The translations under genes and the position numbers were made by a program. DNA of 30,866 nucleotides, from positions 1 to 30,866 of the forward strand of contig CAWDIJ010000018.1 in the NCBI GenBank assembly GCA_963802375.1. The letters are read 5' to 3'. Shown piece after piece: positions 6,090-14,059 of the stretch (within the stretch, counting starts at the first letter, position 1; every line of letters starts with the position of its first letter). The DNA is from JACDAN01 sp963802375 (GTDB taxonomy: Bacteria > Actinomycetota > Thermoleophilia > Gaiellales > Gaiellaceae). The notes below the pieces were generated by a model, which was not told the origin of the DNA, searched no databases, and saw nothing but the letters and a program-made list of their open reading frames with translations.

Positions 6090-8308
6090 GCGGGTCGCGT
6101 CGGAGCCGCGGGCTCGACAACGAGATCTACGCACGCAAGCGGCGCAAGCGGAAGCGCATGGAGCGCAAGCAGCGCCGTCGCCGCGCCGTGGTGCTGGCCG
6201 TGGCCGCCGTGGTCGCGCTCCTCTTCGTCGTGGGCGGCGCGGCGGTCACGACGGTTGTCACCTTCAGCGCCGACTGCGATCTCGAGGCGCTGCGGCCGGT
6301 GTCGATCGGCGAGAACTCCTTCATCTACGCGGCCGACAACTCGATCCTGGGCGCGATCCCGGCCGAGCGGAACCGGCAACCGGTGCCGCTCCGCCGCATT
6401 AGCCCGTGGATGCCGCAGGCGACGATCGCGATCGAGGACCGCCGTTTCTACGAGCACGGCGGCATCGACGCGGAGGGCATCGCCCGGGCGCTGTGGAAGA
6501 ACGTGAACGCGGGCGAGGTCGTCGAGGGCGGCTCGACGATTACGCAGCAGCTCGTCCGCAACCTCTATCCGGTCTCCCGCGAGCGGACGGTGGAGCGGAA
6601 GTTGAAGGAGGCCTGCCTTGCGATCAAGCTCAACGACGCCTGGTCGAAGCGGAAGATCCTGGCCACCTACATGAACCAGGTCTACTACGGCAACCTCGCG
6701 TACGGGATCGAGGCGGCGGCGCAGACCTACTTCTCCAAGAACGCCAAGGCCCTGACCCTGCCGGAGGCGGCGCTGATCGCGGGGCTGCCGCAGGCGCCGT
6801 CCGCCTACGACCCGTTCAATCGCGCCGAGATCGCGACCACACGCCGCAACCAGGTGCTCCGCTCGATGCTCGACGAGGGCTACATCAACCGCGAGCAGCA
6901 CGACTGGGCTGCATCACGGGGACTCGGACTGAAGGCCGGCAAGCTCTACACGACGATCCGCGAGCCGTATTTCTTCAGCTACGTCCGCGACGAGCTGATC
7001 GCCGAGTACGGGGCGGCGACGGTCCGTTCCGGCGGGCTCAAGGTCTACACGACGATCGACCCGCGCTTCCAGCGGGCAGCGCGGAAGGCGATCTCGGAGA
7101 CGCTGTACGAGAAGGACGACCCGGCGGCGGCGATCATCTCCATCAACCCGAAGAATGGCGCCATCCGCGCCATGACCGCCGTCACGCCTGGAAACAGGAA
7201 GAACCAGTTCAACCTGCTCTCGCAGGCGCGACGGCAATCCGGCTCGACGTTCAAGACGTTCGTGCTCGCGGCGGCGATTGAGAAAGGGATCAACCCGGCG
7301 ACGTCGACCTACCTCTCGGCGCCGTTCTTCTATAAGCCGACCGACTGGGGCGACTGTGAGGACGGCAGCGGGGGCTGGTGGTGCCCGGAGACGTACGACC
7401 ACAGCTATACGGGGATGACGACGATCGAGCGCGCGACGTTGCGCTCGGACAACACCGTCTACGCGCAGCTGACGCTCGACGTCGGCGCGCGTGCGGTCGC
7501 CGACATGGCGCACAGACTCGGCGTCCGTTCGCCGCTCGACGTCAAGGGGGCGTACGTGCCCGCGATCGGGCTCGGGGCGATGGACGTCTCGCCGCTCGAC
7601 ATGGCGGTCGCGTACGCGACGATCGCAGCGGGCGGCATCCGCTCCGAGCCCTTCGCGATCCGCAAGGTGATCCGCCCGACCGGCGAGGACACGAAGGCCG
7701 GTTGGGGCAAGCCGAAGCGGAAGCGAGTCATCTCCGACGGCGTCGCGTACGAGGTCACGCGCATCCTTCAGGAGAACATGTGGTACGGCACCGGCACGGC
7801 CGCCACCTTCGGACACTCGGCGGCCGGTAAGACCGGGACGACCGAGGAGCACTCCGACGCGTGGTTCTGCGGGTACACGCCGCGGCTCGGCACGACGGTC
7901 TGGGTCGGGCATCCGAAGGGGAAGATCCCGATGGAGAACGTGCACGGGATCAGCGTCGCTGGTGGCACGTTCCCGGCCCAGATCTGGCGGCTTTTCATGA
8001 GCTCGGCGATCGGCGGGCTCGAGTCGGTCCCCTTCCAGGAGCCGCAGGACTCGCCGGAGTGGTCGGAGTTCGTGCGGGGCACAGAGGACCGCTCGTTCGG
8101 TGACGGGGACGACGATGACGACTACTACGCGCCGCCAGCGTCGACACCGGAGGAGGAGTCGGACGAGGACGACTCGCCGCCGGCCGAGACCGCACCGCAG
8201 TCCACGACGCCCACCCAGCCAGTGACGCCTCTCGCCCCGCCGGCGGGGCGACCGGCTCCGCCGACCACCCCCGCGCCGACGCCTCCGCCGACCGCGCCGC
8301 CCGAATAG
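6086..8308 (+). CDS. class A penicillin-binding protein (glycosyltransferase-transpeptidase)
   Basis: A 740-residue bifunctional peptidoglycan synthase. A strongly basic cytoplasmic tail (residues 1-34) precedes one membrane anchor (about 35-58). The GT51 domain has the catalytic Glu117 in AIEDRRFYEHGG and the GGSTITQQL motif (148-156). The transpeptidase domain has the active-site Ser387 in STFK, the SDN triad at 454-456 and KTGT from Lys582. After about residue 670 the protein becomes acidic (a DGDDDDDYY run) and then a Pro/Thr/Ala-rich tail of about 60 residues, probably disordered and lying in the wall. GTG at 6086 overlaps the mscS stop. The family fit is very strong; which PBP1 subtype is meant cannot be said. 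Confidence 0.96.
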   Translation: MSGSRRSRGLDNEIYARKRRKRKRMERKQRRRRAVVLAVAAVVALLFVVGGAAVTTVVTFSADCDLEALRPVSIGENSFIYAADNSILGAIPAERNRQPVPLRRISPWMPQATIAIEDRRFYEHGGIDAEGIARALWKNVNAGEVVEGGSTITQQLVRNLYPVSRERTVERKLKEACLAIKLNDAWSKRKILATYMNQVYYGNLAYGIEAAAQTYFSKNAKALTLPEAALIAGLPQAPSAYDPFNRAEIATTRRNQVLRSMLDEGYINREQHDWAASRGLGLKAGKLYTTIREPYFFSYVRDELIAEYGAATVRSGGLKVYTTIDPRFQRAARKAISETLYEKDDPAAAIISINPKNGAIRAMTAVTPGNRKNQFNLLSQARRQSGSTFKTFVLAAAIEKGINPATSTYLSAPFFYKPTDWGDCEDGSGGWWCPETYDHSYTGMTTIERATLRSDNTVYAQLTLDVGARAVADMAHRLGVRSPLDVKGAYVPAIGLGAMDVSPLDMAVAYATIAAGGIRSEPFAIRKVIRPTGEDTKAGWGKPKRKRVISDGVAYEVTRILQENMWYGTGTAATFGHSAAGKTGTTEEHSDAWFCGYTPRLGTTVWVGHPKGKIPMENVHGISVAGGTFPAQIWRLFMSSAIGGLESVPFQEPQDSPEWSEFVRGTEDRSFGDGDDDDDYYAPPASTPEEESDEDDSPPAETAPQSTTPTQPVTPLAPPAGRPAPPTTPAPTPPPTAPPE

Positions 8309-8358
8309 CCGTCCGGGCCGATCGCGCGCTGGGCCGGGCCGCACTGCTCGCGGCCGCC

Positions 8359-9543
8359 GTGATCGCACTCCTCGTCGCGGGCTGTGTCGCCTGCGCCTGG
8401 ATCGAGGACGCCCCACTTGTGCCCGCCGACGCAGGCCGGGCCGACGACGGGGGGCCCGGCGGCATGGTCTTTCTCGCGCTTCTCGTCGCCGCGTTCGGCT
8501 CCTATCTCGGTGCCCTGGCGCTTGTGCGGCGGCGTGCGCCCGCGCTGCCCGCTGTGCTCGCAGCCGCCTTCGTGATCCAACTCCTCCCGCTCGCGGCGCC
8601 GCTCCTCCTCTCGACCGATGCCTGGACGTACTGGGAGTACGGGCGGATTGCGGCGGTGCACGGGGGCGATCCATACGTCGACACGCCGGACGAGTTCCCG
8701 GGGGATCCCGCCTACGAATATGGGGGAGCGGCATGGCGTGGCACGAGCTCGGTCTACGGGCCGGCGTTCACGCTCGTATCCGAGGCAGTGGCGCTCGTCT
8801 CGGGCTCGTCCGCAGCAGCGGCCGCCTGGATCTTCAAGGTGCTCGCGGCGGGCGGGGTGGTCGCGTGTGTGGTGCTCGCTGCAAGGCTTGCGCGCGAGCG
8901 ACCGTACGCGGCGGCGTTCGTCGGCTGGAACCCGCTCCTGGCGATCCACTTCGCCGGAGGCGGCCACAACGACTCCCTCCTCGTCGCGCTCACCCTGGCT
9001 GCGATCGCTCTCGCCGCTGTCGGGCGCAGGGGCCTGGCCGGTGCCGCATGGGCGGTCGCGATCCTGCTCAAGTGGATTCCGCTCGTCTTCTTCGCTCTCC
9101 GCGCAATCGCAGCACGGCAAGAGCGTCGACGGGTCGGTCACGCCGGTTTCGCAGCCGCCGCGATCGTCGTCCTCGCTCTCGCGACCTGGCGCTACGGCCT
9201 CGACTGGGTGCGGGCGGTGGGCCCGTTGACGGAGAACGCCGCGGAGCAGTCGAGCTACGCGCTGCCGCACCGGCTCGAGCAGCTCGGCGTGCCGCACGGC
9301 CTCACGCTCGCCCTTGCCGTCGCCGGGCTCGCGGCCGGGCTCGCGTGGCTCGCCCGGGAAGCGTCGCGCGGCCGTGTCCGGCTCGGGCTCGCGGGCTGCC
9401 TGCTGCTCGCGACCACGCCCTGGTTGACGCCGTGGTACGTGATCTGGGCGCTGCCCTTCGCGGCCGCGGAGGACGATCGCCGCGCCCAGCTGCTCGCGCT
9501 CGGCTTCTGCGCCTACCTGCTGCCGCAGACGATCCCGCTCTAG
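8359..9543 (+). CDS. GT-C fold polyprenol-phosphate-mannose-dependent type glycosyltransferase (DUF2029/GT87-like)
   Basis: A 394-residue protein with about ten membrane segments. The first large outer loop has the acidic motif STDAWTYWEYGRIAAVHG, where the Asp is the likely catalytic residue of GT-C enzymes. Further landmarks are WNPLLAIHFAGGGHND, ILLKWIPLVF and TPWLTPWYVIWALPF, which are typical of DUF2029/GT87 mannosyltransferases that use lipid-linked sugars outside the membrane. GTG at 8359 cuts into the first membrane helix. The open frame upstream (RADRALGRAALLAAA) reads like a natural N-terminus, so the real start may be a rarer codon, such as the ATA overlapping the previous TAG, or a CTG. 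The stop TAG overlaps the convergent gene's stop in the sequence CTAG. Confidence 0.83.
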   Translation: MIALLVAGCVACAWIEDAPLVPADAGRADDGGPGGMVFLALLVAAFGSYLGALALVRRRAPALPAVLAAAFVIQLLPLAAPLLLSTDAWTYWEYGRIAAVHGGDPYVDTPDEFPGDPAYEYGGAAWRGTSSVYGPAFTLVSEAVALVSGSSAAAAAWIFKVLAAGGVVACVVLAARLARERPYAAAFVGWNPLLAIHFAGGGHNDSLLVALTLAAIALAAVGRRGLAGAAWAVAILLKWIPLVFFALRAIAARQERRRVGHAGFAAAAIVVLALATWRYGLDWVRAVGPLTENAAEQSSYALPHRLEQLGVPHGLTLALAVAGLAAGLAWLAREASRGRVRLGLAGCLLLATTPWLTPWYVIWALPFAAAEDDRRAQLLALGFCAYLLPQTIPL

Positions 9544-10835
9544 CGCCGCCGGAAGACGAGGACGCCGTCTTCGGCGAAGACGCGGCGCCACTGCGGATCG
9601 CGGCGCAGTGCGGCCAGCGCCGGACGTGCCCGCTCGGGCCGCAGGCTGTCCAGAAACGTCAACCGGCGCTCGTCGACCACCACCCACTCCGCCCCTCCGA
9701 GCACCGGGAAGCTGAAGATCCGGCGCCGTTCCGACAGATGCGCTCCGAGCGCGTTCGTGGCGCTGACCGGGGCTCCGTCGGGGACGAGCTCCAGCGCGCG
9801 TCGTTGGGCCGCTGCTCGGTCGTCCGCCCTGAGATCGATCCGGCCGAGGGGGCCCAGAAGCAGCATCCCGGCCACCGCGGCCGCGACGGCGGCGTAGGCG
9901 AGCCGCCGGCCGAATCGTGCTACCGCGAAGACGGAGGCTGCAAGAAGCGCAGGTGTCGCGACCGCGGCGTAGTGCGTCTTCACCGAGGTCTGGGTCACGG
10001 TCGACGAGAGCACATTGAGTCCAACCTCCGGCACCGCCGCGAGCGCGGCCAGCGGCGCTGCGAGCGGCAGGAAGAGGAGCGGGAAGAGAAGGTCGGTCAG
10101 ATAGGCGAGGTCGCGACGGTCGAGCGACGGCGTGTCGTACCGGCTCTCGAACGCGGACGACCCCGCCGGAGCGAAGTGCGGCACGATCACCAGTGCGGCC
10201 ATGAGCGCGGCCGAGCCTGCGACGAGTGCGATCGCAAGACCGGTCCTACGCTCGCCGCGGCGGAGCCCGTACCAGACGCCCATCGCGGCGACCGCGAGAC
10301 CGACGTGCTCCTTGGTCAGGATCGCCGCCCCGGCGAGGAGAGCGAAGGCCCAGAGCCGGCCTTCGTCGAGGTGCCACCACGCGAAGAGCAGAAGCGGGCA
10401 GGCGAGCGCAACCGGATGGAAGTCGCTCACGGGCAGCCATTGCGTGGGCGGATAGAGCAGGTAGGCAAGCGCGAGCGCTGCAGCCGGCCACTCCGCGGGC
10501 AGGTGCTTTCGGGCGAGCCAGTAAACGGGCAGCGCGCCAGAGGCCACGGCAACCGCCTGTACGACGAGCAGCAGCTCGGGTTCTGGCCAGAGCCACCAGA
10601 GCGGTGCGAAGGCGGCGAGGATCGGGTCGAAGTGAGCACCGAGCCGCGAGATCTGCTCACCGCGCACGTCCGTGACCGAAAGGAAGTCGCCGTTCGCGGT
10701 CGACCAGACGGCCTGGGTCATGTTGCCGAGGTCGAAGCGGCCGCTGCCGAAGGCTCGGTGGCGCAGGATCGCTGCGACGGCGAACACGGTCGCGAATGCC
10801 GCGGCGGCGAACCGGACGACTGCCGTGGGCGTCAA
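9540..10835 (-). CDS. DUF2079 multi-pass membrane protein (putative GT-C glycosyltransferase)
   Basis: A 431-residue membrane protein with about nine segments. The motif GRFDLGNMTQAVWSTANGD (19 residues), with its acidic pair after the first membrane helix, and HFDPILAAFAPLWWLWPEPE match the DUF2079 family, which is related to GT-C glycosyltransferases. The last 110 residues form a soluble domain. TTG at 10835 is chosen because the first membrane helix begins a few residues later and because it overlaps the stop of the upstream glycosyltransferase gene by 4 nt. With the GT4 and GT2 genes it forms a three-gene minus-strand operon for envelope glycan or glycolipid assembly. The sugar and acceptor are unknown. 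Confidence 0.82.
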   Translation of the reverse strand: MTPTAVVRFAAAAFATVFAVAAILRHRAFGSGRFDLGNMTQAVWSTANGDFLSVTDVRGEQISRLGAHFDPILAAFAPLWWLWPEPELLLVVQAVAVASGALPVYWLARKHLPAEWPAAALALAYLLYPPTQWLPVSDFHPVALACPLLLFAWWHLDEGRLWAFALLAGAAILTKEHVGLAVAAMGVWYGLRRGERRTGLAIALVAGSAALMAALVIVPHFAPAGSSAFESRYDTPSLDRRDLAYLTDLLFPLLFLPLAAPLAALAAVPEVGLNVLSSTVTQTSVKTHYAAVATPALLAASVFAVARFGRRLAYAAVAAAVAGMLLLGPLGRIDLRADDRAAAQRRALELVPDGAPVSATNALGAHLSERRRIFSFPVLGGAEWVVVDERRLTFLDSLRPERARPALAALRRDPQWRRVFAEDGVLVFRRR

Positions 10836-11911
10836 CGCCCGGTGAGCCCCTCGACGAGCTTGCGCCAGCGTTCTCCGAGCACGCGCTCGCTCGCGTGCTC
10901 GCGGTAGGCGGTGAGGCCGCCGCTGCCGAGCCGCTCGGCGAGGCTGTCCTCCGCGGCGAGCCGCCGAACGGTCGCTGCCAGCGCCTCGGCGTCGCCCGGG
11001 GGGACGAGGAGTGCGCTCTCGCCGTCGCGGAGAAGCTCGCGGGCCGCCGGCGTGTCCGCGGTGACGAGGGGCACACCGCACGCAAGCGCCTGGAAGGCCT
11101 TGTTCGGGATCACGCTGCGGGCCTTGCCCGAGGTGCCGAAGATTCCGAGCGCGCAACCCGCACGTGCGAGCTCGGTCGGCAGCTCTTCGTAGTCGACCCA
11201 CTCGACCCATTCGACGTTCGCAGGTGCGTCACGCAGGAGCGCATCGAGCTGGCCGCTGCCGACGATGCGGAACCGGATCTCCGGTGTGAGCCGCGCGGCC
11301 GCCAGGATCGTCTCGAGGCCGTGCAGCGGGATCAGCTTCCCGACGAACAGCGCCCGGAAGCGATCGGGTCTGTGCCAACCCGGGCGGAAGACCCGCTCCT
11401 CCGCGCCGACGAAGCAGACAGCCAGCCGGTCGGGCGGCAACGAAGCGAGCTCGGCGAGGCGGCGAGCGTTCTCCTCGGTGTCCGCGACCACAAGGTTGGC
11501 CGTGCGGAGGGCCGTTCGGTCGATCCGGCGCAGCAGGCGCGCCGCCGGAGAGCCCGGCGCGAAGCGGCCGCGGTCCTCGACCAGCGTCTCGTGGAGCGAC
11601 ACGAGCGGGTTGAAGAGCACCGGTTTGCCGCGTGCCGCCCGCTTGGCGGCCGGCAGATCGAGGTGGCCGGGGTAGCCGACGATCACTGCATCGAAGCGTT
11701 CTCCTTGCGGAGGCAGGAACAGTCGCGCTTCCGCTATGGCCAGCTTCGCCGCGGTCGCGGCGCCGGCGGTCCAGCTCCGTCGTTTCCCCTCCCAGACGCC
11801 GACGTGGCGTTCGACCACGTCGACGCCGGCTCCCCGTAGGCAGGAGATCACCTGCGCGTTGCGCGGGTAGTCGCGCTCGTACGTCCCGAAGTAGAGGACG
11901 CGTAGGGTCAG
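10832..11911 (-). CDS. GT4-type glycosyltransferase (GT-B fold)
   Basis: A protein of up to 359 residues. The C-terminal GT-B half has FRALFVGKLIPLHGLETILAA, here quoted in part as FVGKLIPLHGLETIL, then IVGSGQLDALL, and the donor-binding segment SVIPNKAFQALACGVPLV with the final Glu of family 4 probably in ARELLRDGE. The conventional start is GTG at 11851, but that removes the first Rossmann strand. The open frame above it reads LRVLYFGTYERDYPRNAQ, a normal GT-B N-terminus, and a CTG at 11911 overlaps the upstream stop as CTGA. I therefore extend the gene to 11911 as an inference. It sits between the DPM-like GT2 gene and the DUF2079 gene. Confidence 0.86.
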   Translation of the reverse strand: MTLRVLYFGTYERDYPRNAQVISCLRGAGVDVVERHVGVWEGKRRSWTAGAATAAKLAIAEARLFLPPQGERFDAVIVGYPGHLDLPAAKRAARGKPVLFNPLVSLHETLVEDRGRFAPGSPAARLLRRIDRTALRTANLVVADTEENARRLAELASLPPDRLAVCFVGAEERVFRPGWHRPDRFRALFVGKLIPLHGLETILAAARLTPEIRFRIVGSGQLDALLRDAPANVEWVEWVDYEELPTELARAGCALGIFGTSGKARSVIPNKAFQALACGVPLVTADTPAARELLRDGESALLVPPGDAEALAATVRRLAAEDSLAERLGSGGLTAYREHASERVLGERWRKLVEGLTGR

Positions 11912-12843
11912 CGCAGGATCTCGTCCACGTGGAGCTCGGCCGTCCTGCCGCCCGTCTGCTCCTCGTGGTGGCTCGCGACCAATTCGCTGACGAGGCCGAG
12001 CGAGACGAGCTGGACGCCGACCACGACGAGGAGCACTCCGAGCGTGAGCAGCGGCCGGTGGCCGATCGCCTCGCCGGTCAGCTTCAGCACGGTCAGGTAA
12101 GCGAGCACGATCGTTCCGACGGCGCCGAGCACCAGCCCGACGCCGCCGAACAGGTGCAGCGGGCGGTGCCGGTAGCGGCCCATGAACGTCACCGTCAGCA
12201 GGTCGAGAAAGCCGCGCACGTACCGCTCCATCCCGTAGCGGGAGCGGCCGTGCTCGCGGGGGCGGTGGTTCACGGGCAGCTCGGCGACGCGAAAACCACG
12301 GTAGTGGGCGAGCACCGGGATGAACCGGTGCAGCTCGCCGTAGATCCGCAGACCTCGGACGACGTCGGCCCGGTAGGCCTTCAGGCCGCAGTTGAGATCG
12401 TGCAGCGAGAGGCCGGAGAGCTGACCCGTGACGGAGTTGAAGACCCGAGACGGAATGCGCCGCGTCAGCGGATCGCGCCGCTTCGTCTTCCAGCCGGAGA
12501 CGAGATCGAAGCCTTCGTCGAGCTTGGCGAGCAGGCGTGGGATCTCCGCCGGGTCGTCCTGCAGGTCACCGTCGATCGTGACGACGACGTCACCTCGAGC
12601 CTCCTCGAAGCCGGCCTGGAGCGCTGCCGCTTTGCCGAAGTTGCGCCGGAGCCGGACGACGAGCACGTTGTCGTTCGCCGCATGCAGCCGTGTGAGGGCA
12701 GCGAACGTTCCATCGCTCGAGCCGTCGTCGACGAAGATCGTCTCCCACGGCTCCCTCAGCGGCTCGAGCGCTGCGGTGAGCTCGTCGTGGAGAAGTGCGA
12801 CGCTTCGCTCCTCGTCGTGCACCGGGACGACCACCGAGATCAC
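11908..12843 (-). CDS. GT2 polyprenyl-phosphate sugar synthase (DPM1/ArnC-like) with C-terminal membrane anchor
   Basis: A 311-residue family 2 glycosyltransferase. The GT-A nucleotide-sugar fold starts with ISVVVPVHDEERSVALL, continues with IFVDDGSSDGT, and has the metal-binding motif TIDGDLQDDP. The segments LNCGLKAYR and RREHG-type HRPREHGRSRYG are typical of enzymes that move a sugar from UDP or GDP to polyprenyl phosphate. Two membrane helices follow (about 220-290), as in ArnC/GtrB. Such enzymes feed the lipid-linked donors used by GT-C enzymes, which fits the neighbouring DUF2079 and GT87-like genes. GTG at 12843 is preferred since a TACGCT box lies exactly 7 nt before it, in a promoter shared with moeA. 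Confidence 0.92.
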   Translation of the reverse strand: MISVVVPVHDEERSVALLHDELTAALEPLREPWETIFVDDGSSDGTFAALTRLHAANDNVLVVRLRRNFGKAAALQAGFEEARGDVVVTIDGDLQDDPAEIPRLLAKLDEGFDLVSGWKTKRRDPLTRRIPSRVFNSVTGQLSGLSLHDLNCGLKAYRADVVRGLRIYGELHRFIPVLAHYRGFRVAELPVNHRPREHGRSRYGMERYVRGFLDLLTVTFMGRYRHRPLHLFGGVGLVLGAVGTIVLAYLTVLKLTGEAIGHRPLLTLGVLLVVVGVQLVSLGLVSELVASHHEEQTGGRTAELHVDEILR

Positions 12844-12849
12844 GGGCGT

Positions 12850-12856
12850 TAGCGTA
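12850..12856. promoter_or_regulatory. overlapping divergent -10 boxes, moeA and GT2 gene
   Basis: The heptamer TAGCGTA holds TAGCGT on plus (12850-12855) and TACGCT on minus (12856-12851). On minus the box is 7 nt from the GTG at 12843; on plus it is 9 nt from the ATG at 12865. One short symmetric element thus appears to drive both genes. Confidence 0.55.
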
Positions 12857-12864
12857 TGCGCGCG

Positions 12865-14055
12865 ATGGCAGCCCTGCTCTCGATCGACGAGGCGCTCGCG
12901 CGCGTGCTGGCGCAGGCTCGCCCGCTCAGCCCGGAGCGCGTTCCGGTCGCCGATGCCGCGGGCCGTGTCCTCGCCGAGGACGTCTTTGCCGGCGTCGATC
13001 TTCCTCCGTTCGCAAGCTCGGCGATGGACGGGTTCGCGATCAAGGCGGCAGACGTGCCGGGCCGACTCCCGATCGTCCACCGGATCGCCGCAGGGCTCCC
13101 CGCGGAGCGGGCGCTAAGGCCCGGCGAAGCGATGGAGATCTCGACCGGCGGTGCGGTCCCCGAAGGCGCGGACTCGGTGGTGCAGATCGAACGTGTTGTC
13201 GAGAAAGACAACGAGATCGACGTCGTCGAGCCGGTGCCCGTGGGAGCGAACGTGCGGCCGCCGGGCGGCGACGTCCGTTCGGGCGACGCGCTGCTTCGGA
13301 CCGGCACGCGGCTCGGCGCTGCTCAGATCGGCGCTCTCGCAGCTGCGGGTGCGACGGAGGTGACTTGTGCACGCCGTCCGGTCGTGGCCGTCCTCAGCAC
13401 CGGGACCGAGCTGCGCCCGCCCGGTGTGCCGCTCGGCCCGGGGCAGATCTACGAGTCGAACGGGCCCATGCTCGCGGCGGCGTTCGAAGCTGCGGGCGCG
13501 CGGGTCGAGCCCATGCCCTCGGTGCTGGACGACGAGGAAGCGCACCGGCGCGCACTCGCACAGGGCCTCGAGTCTGACGTCCTGGTCACCTCCGGCGGCG
13601 TCTCGGTGGGACCGCACGACCTCGTCCGCGGGATCCTGGCGGACCTGGGCGTGGAGGAGGACTTCTGGGGCGTCGCCGTGCGACCAGGCAAGCCGCTCGC
13701 CTTCGGCACGCACAACGGGACGCTCGTCTTCGGGTTGCCCGGAAACCCCGTCTCGGCTCTCGTCGGGGTTGAGCTCTTCGTGCGGCCGGCGCTGTTCGCG
13801 CTCCAGGGTCTGCTGAACCCGGGGCCGCACTACGAGCGCGGGCGCCTCGCCTCCCCGCTCAGGCAAAACGCCCGTCGCGACGAGCTCGCCCGTGCGCGTC
13901 GCTCGCGCGAGGACGACGAGATCGTGCTCGAGCCGGTCACCGGCCAGGAGTCCCACATGATCGCGCGCGCTGCCGGCGCCGATGCCCTGGTCTTCGTCCC
14001 GCGCGGGGAGGGCGAGCTCTCCGCGGGCACCGCCGTGCGGTACCTGCGTCTCTAG
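12865..14055 (+). CDS. moeA: molybdopterin molybdenumtransferase MoeA
   Basis: MoeA inserts molybdenum into adenylated molybdopterin, the last step of molybdenum cofactor synthesis. The full MoeA layout is present in 396 residues: SSAMDGFAI near residue 50, STGGAVPEGADSVV, then the MoCF-binding domain with VLSTGTELR, GQIYESNGPML, TSGGVSVGPHDL and GLPGNPVSALVG, and a C-terminal beta domain. ATG at 12865 is chosen over the ATG at 12856 because the latter lies directly on the apparent -10 box. Its stop is 4 nt from the stop of the convergent M28-like gene. MoaC and MoaB/Mog of the same pathway are encoded at 21.4-22.3 kb. Confidence 0.95.
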   Translation: MAALLSIDEALARVLAQARPLSPERVPVADAAGRVLAEDVFAGVDLPPFASSAMDGFAIKAADVPGRLPIVHRIAAGLPAERALRPGEAMEISTGGAVPEGADSVVQIERVVEKDNEIDVVEPVPVGANVRPPGGDVRSGDALLRTGTRLGAAQIGALAAAGATEVTCARRPVVAVLSTGTELRPPGVPLGPGQIYESNGPMLAAAFEAAGARVEPMPSVLDDEEAHRRALAQGLESDVLVTSGGVSVGPHDLVRGILADLGVEEDFWGVAVRPGKPLAFGTHNGTLVFGLPGNPVSALVGVELFVRPALFALQGLLNPGPHYERGRLASPLRQNARRDELARARRSREDDEIVLEPVTGQESHMIARAAGADALVFVPRGEGELSAGTAVRYLRL

Positions 14056-14059
14056 CCGC

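Noticed and set aside
6914..8734. A 606-codon minus-strand frame opposite the penicillin-binding protein
   Set aside because: Low-complexity Arg-rich translation that mirrors the coding strand; the plus-strand protein has all catalytic motifs.
8733..10907. A 724-codon open frame across the GT-C and DUF2079 genes
   Set aside because: Arg/Ala/Gly-rich text with no domain, antisense or out of frame to two well-supported membrane proteins.
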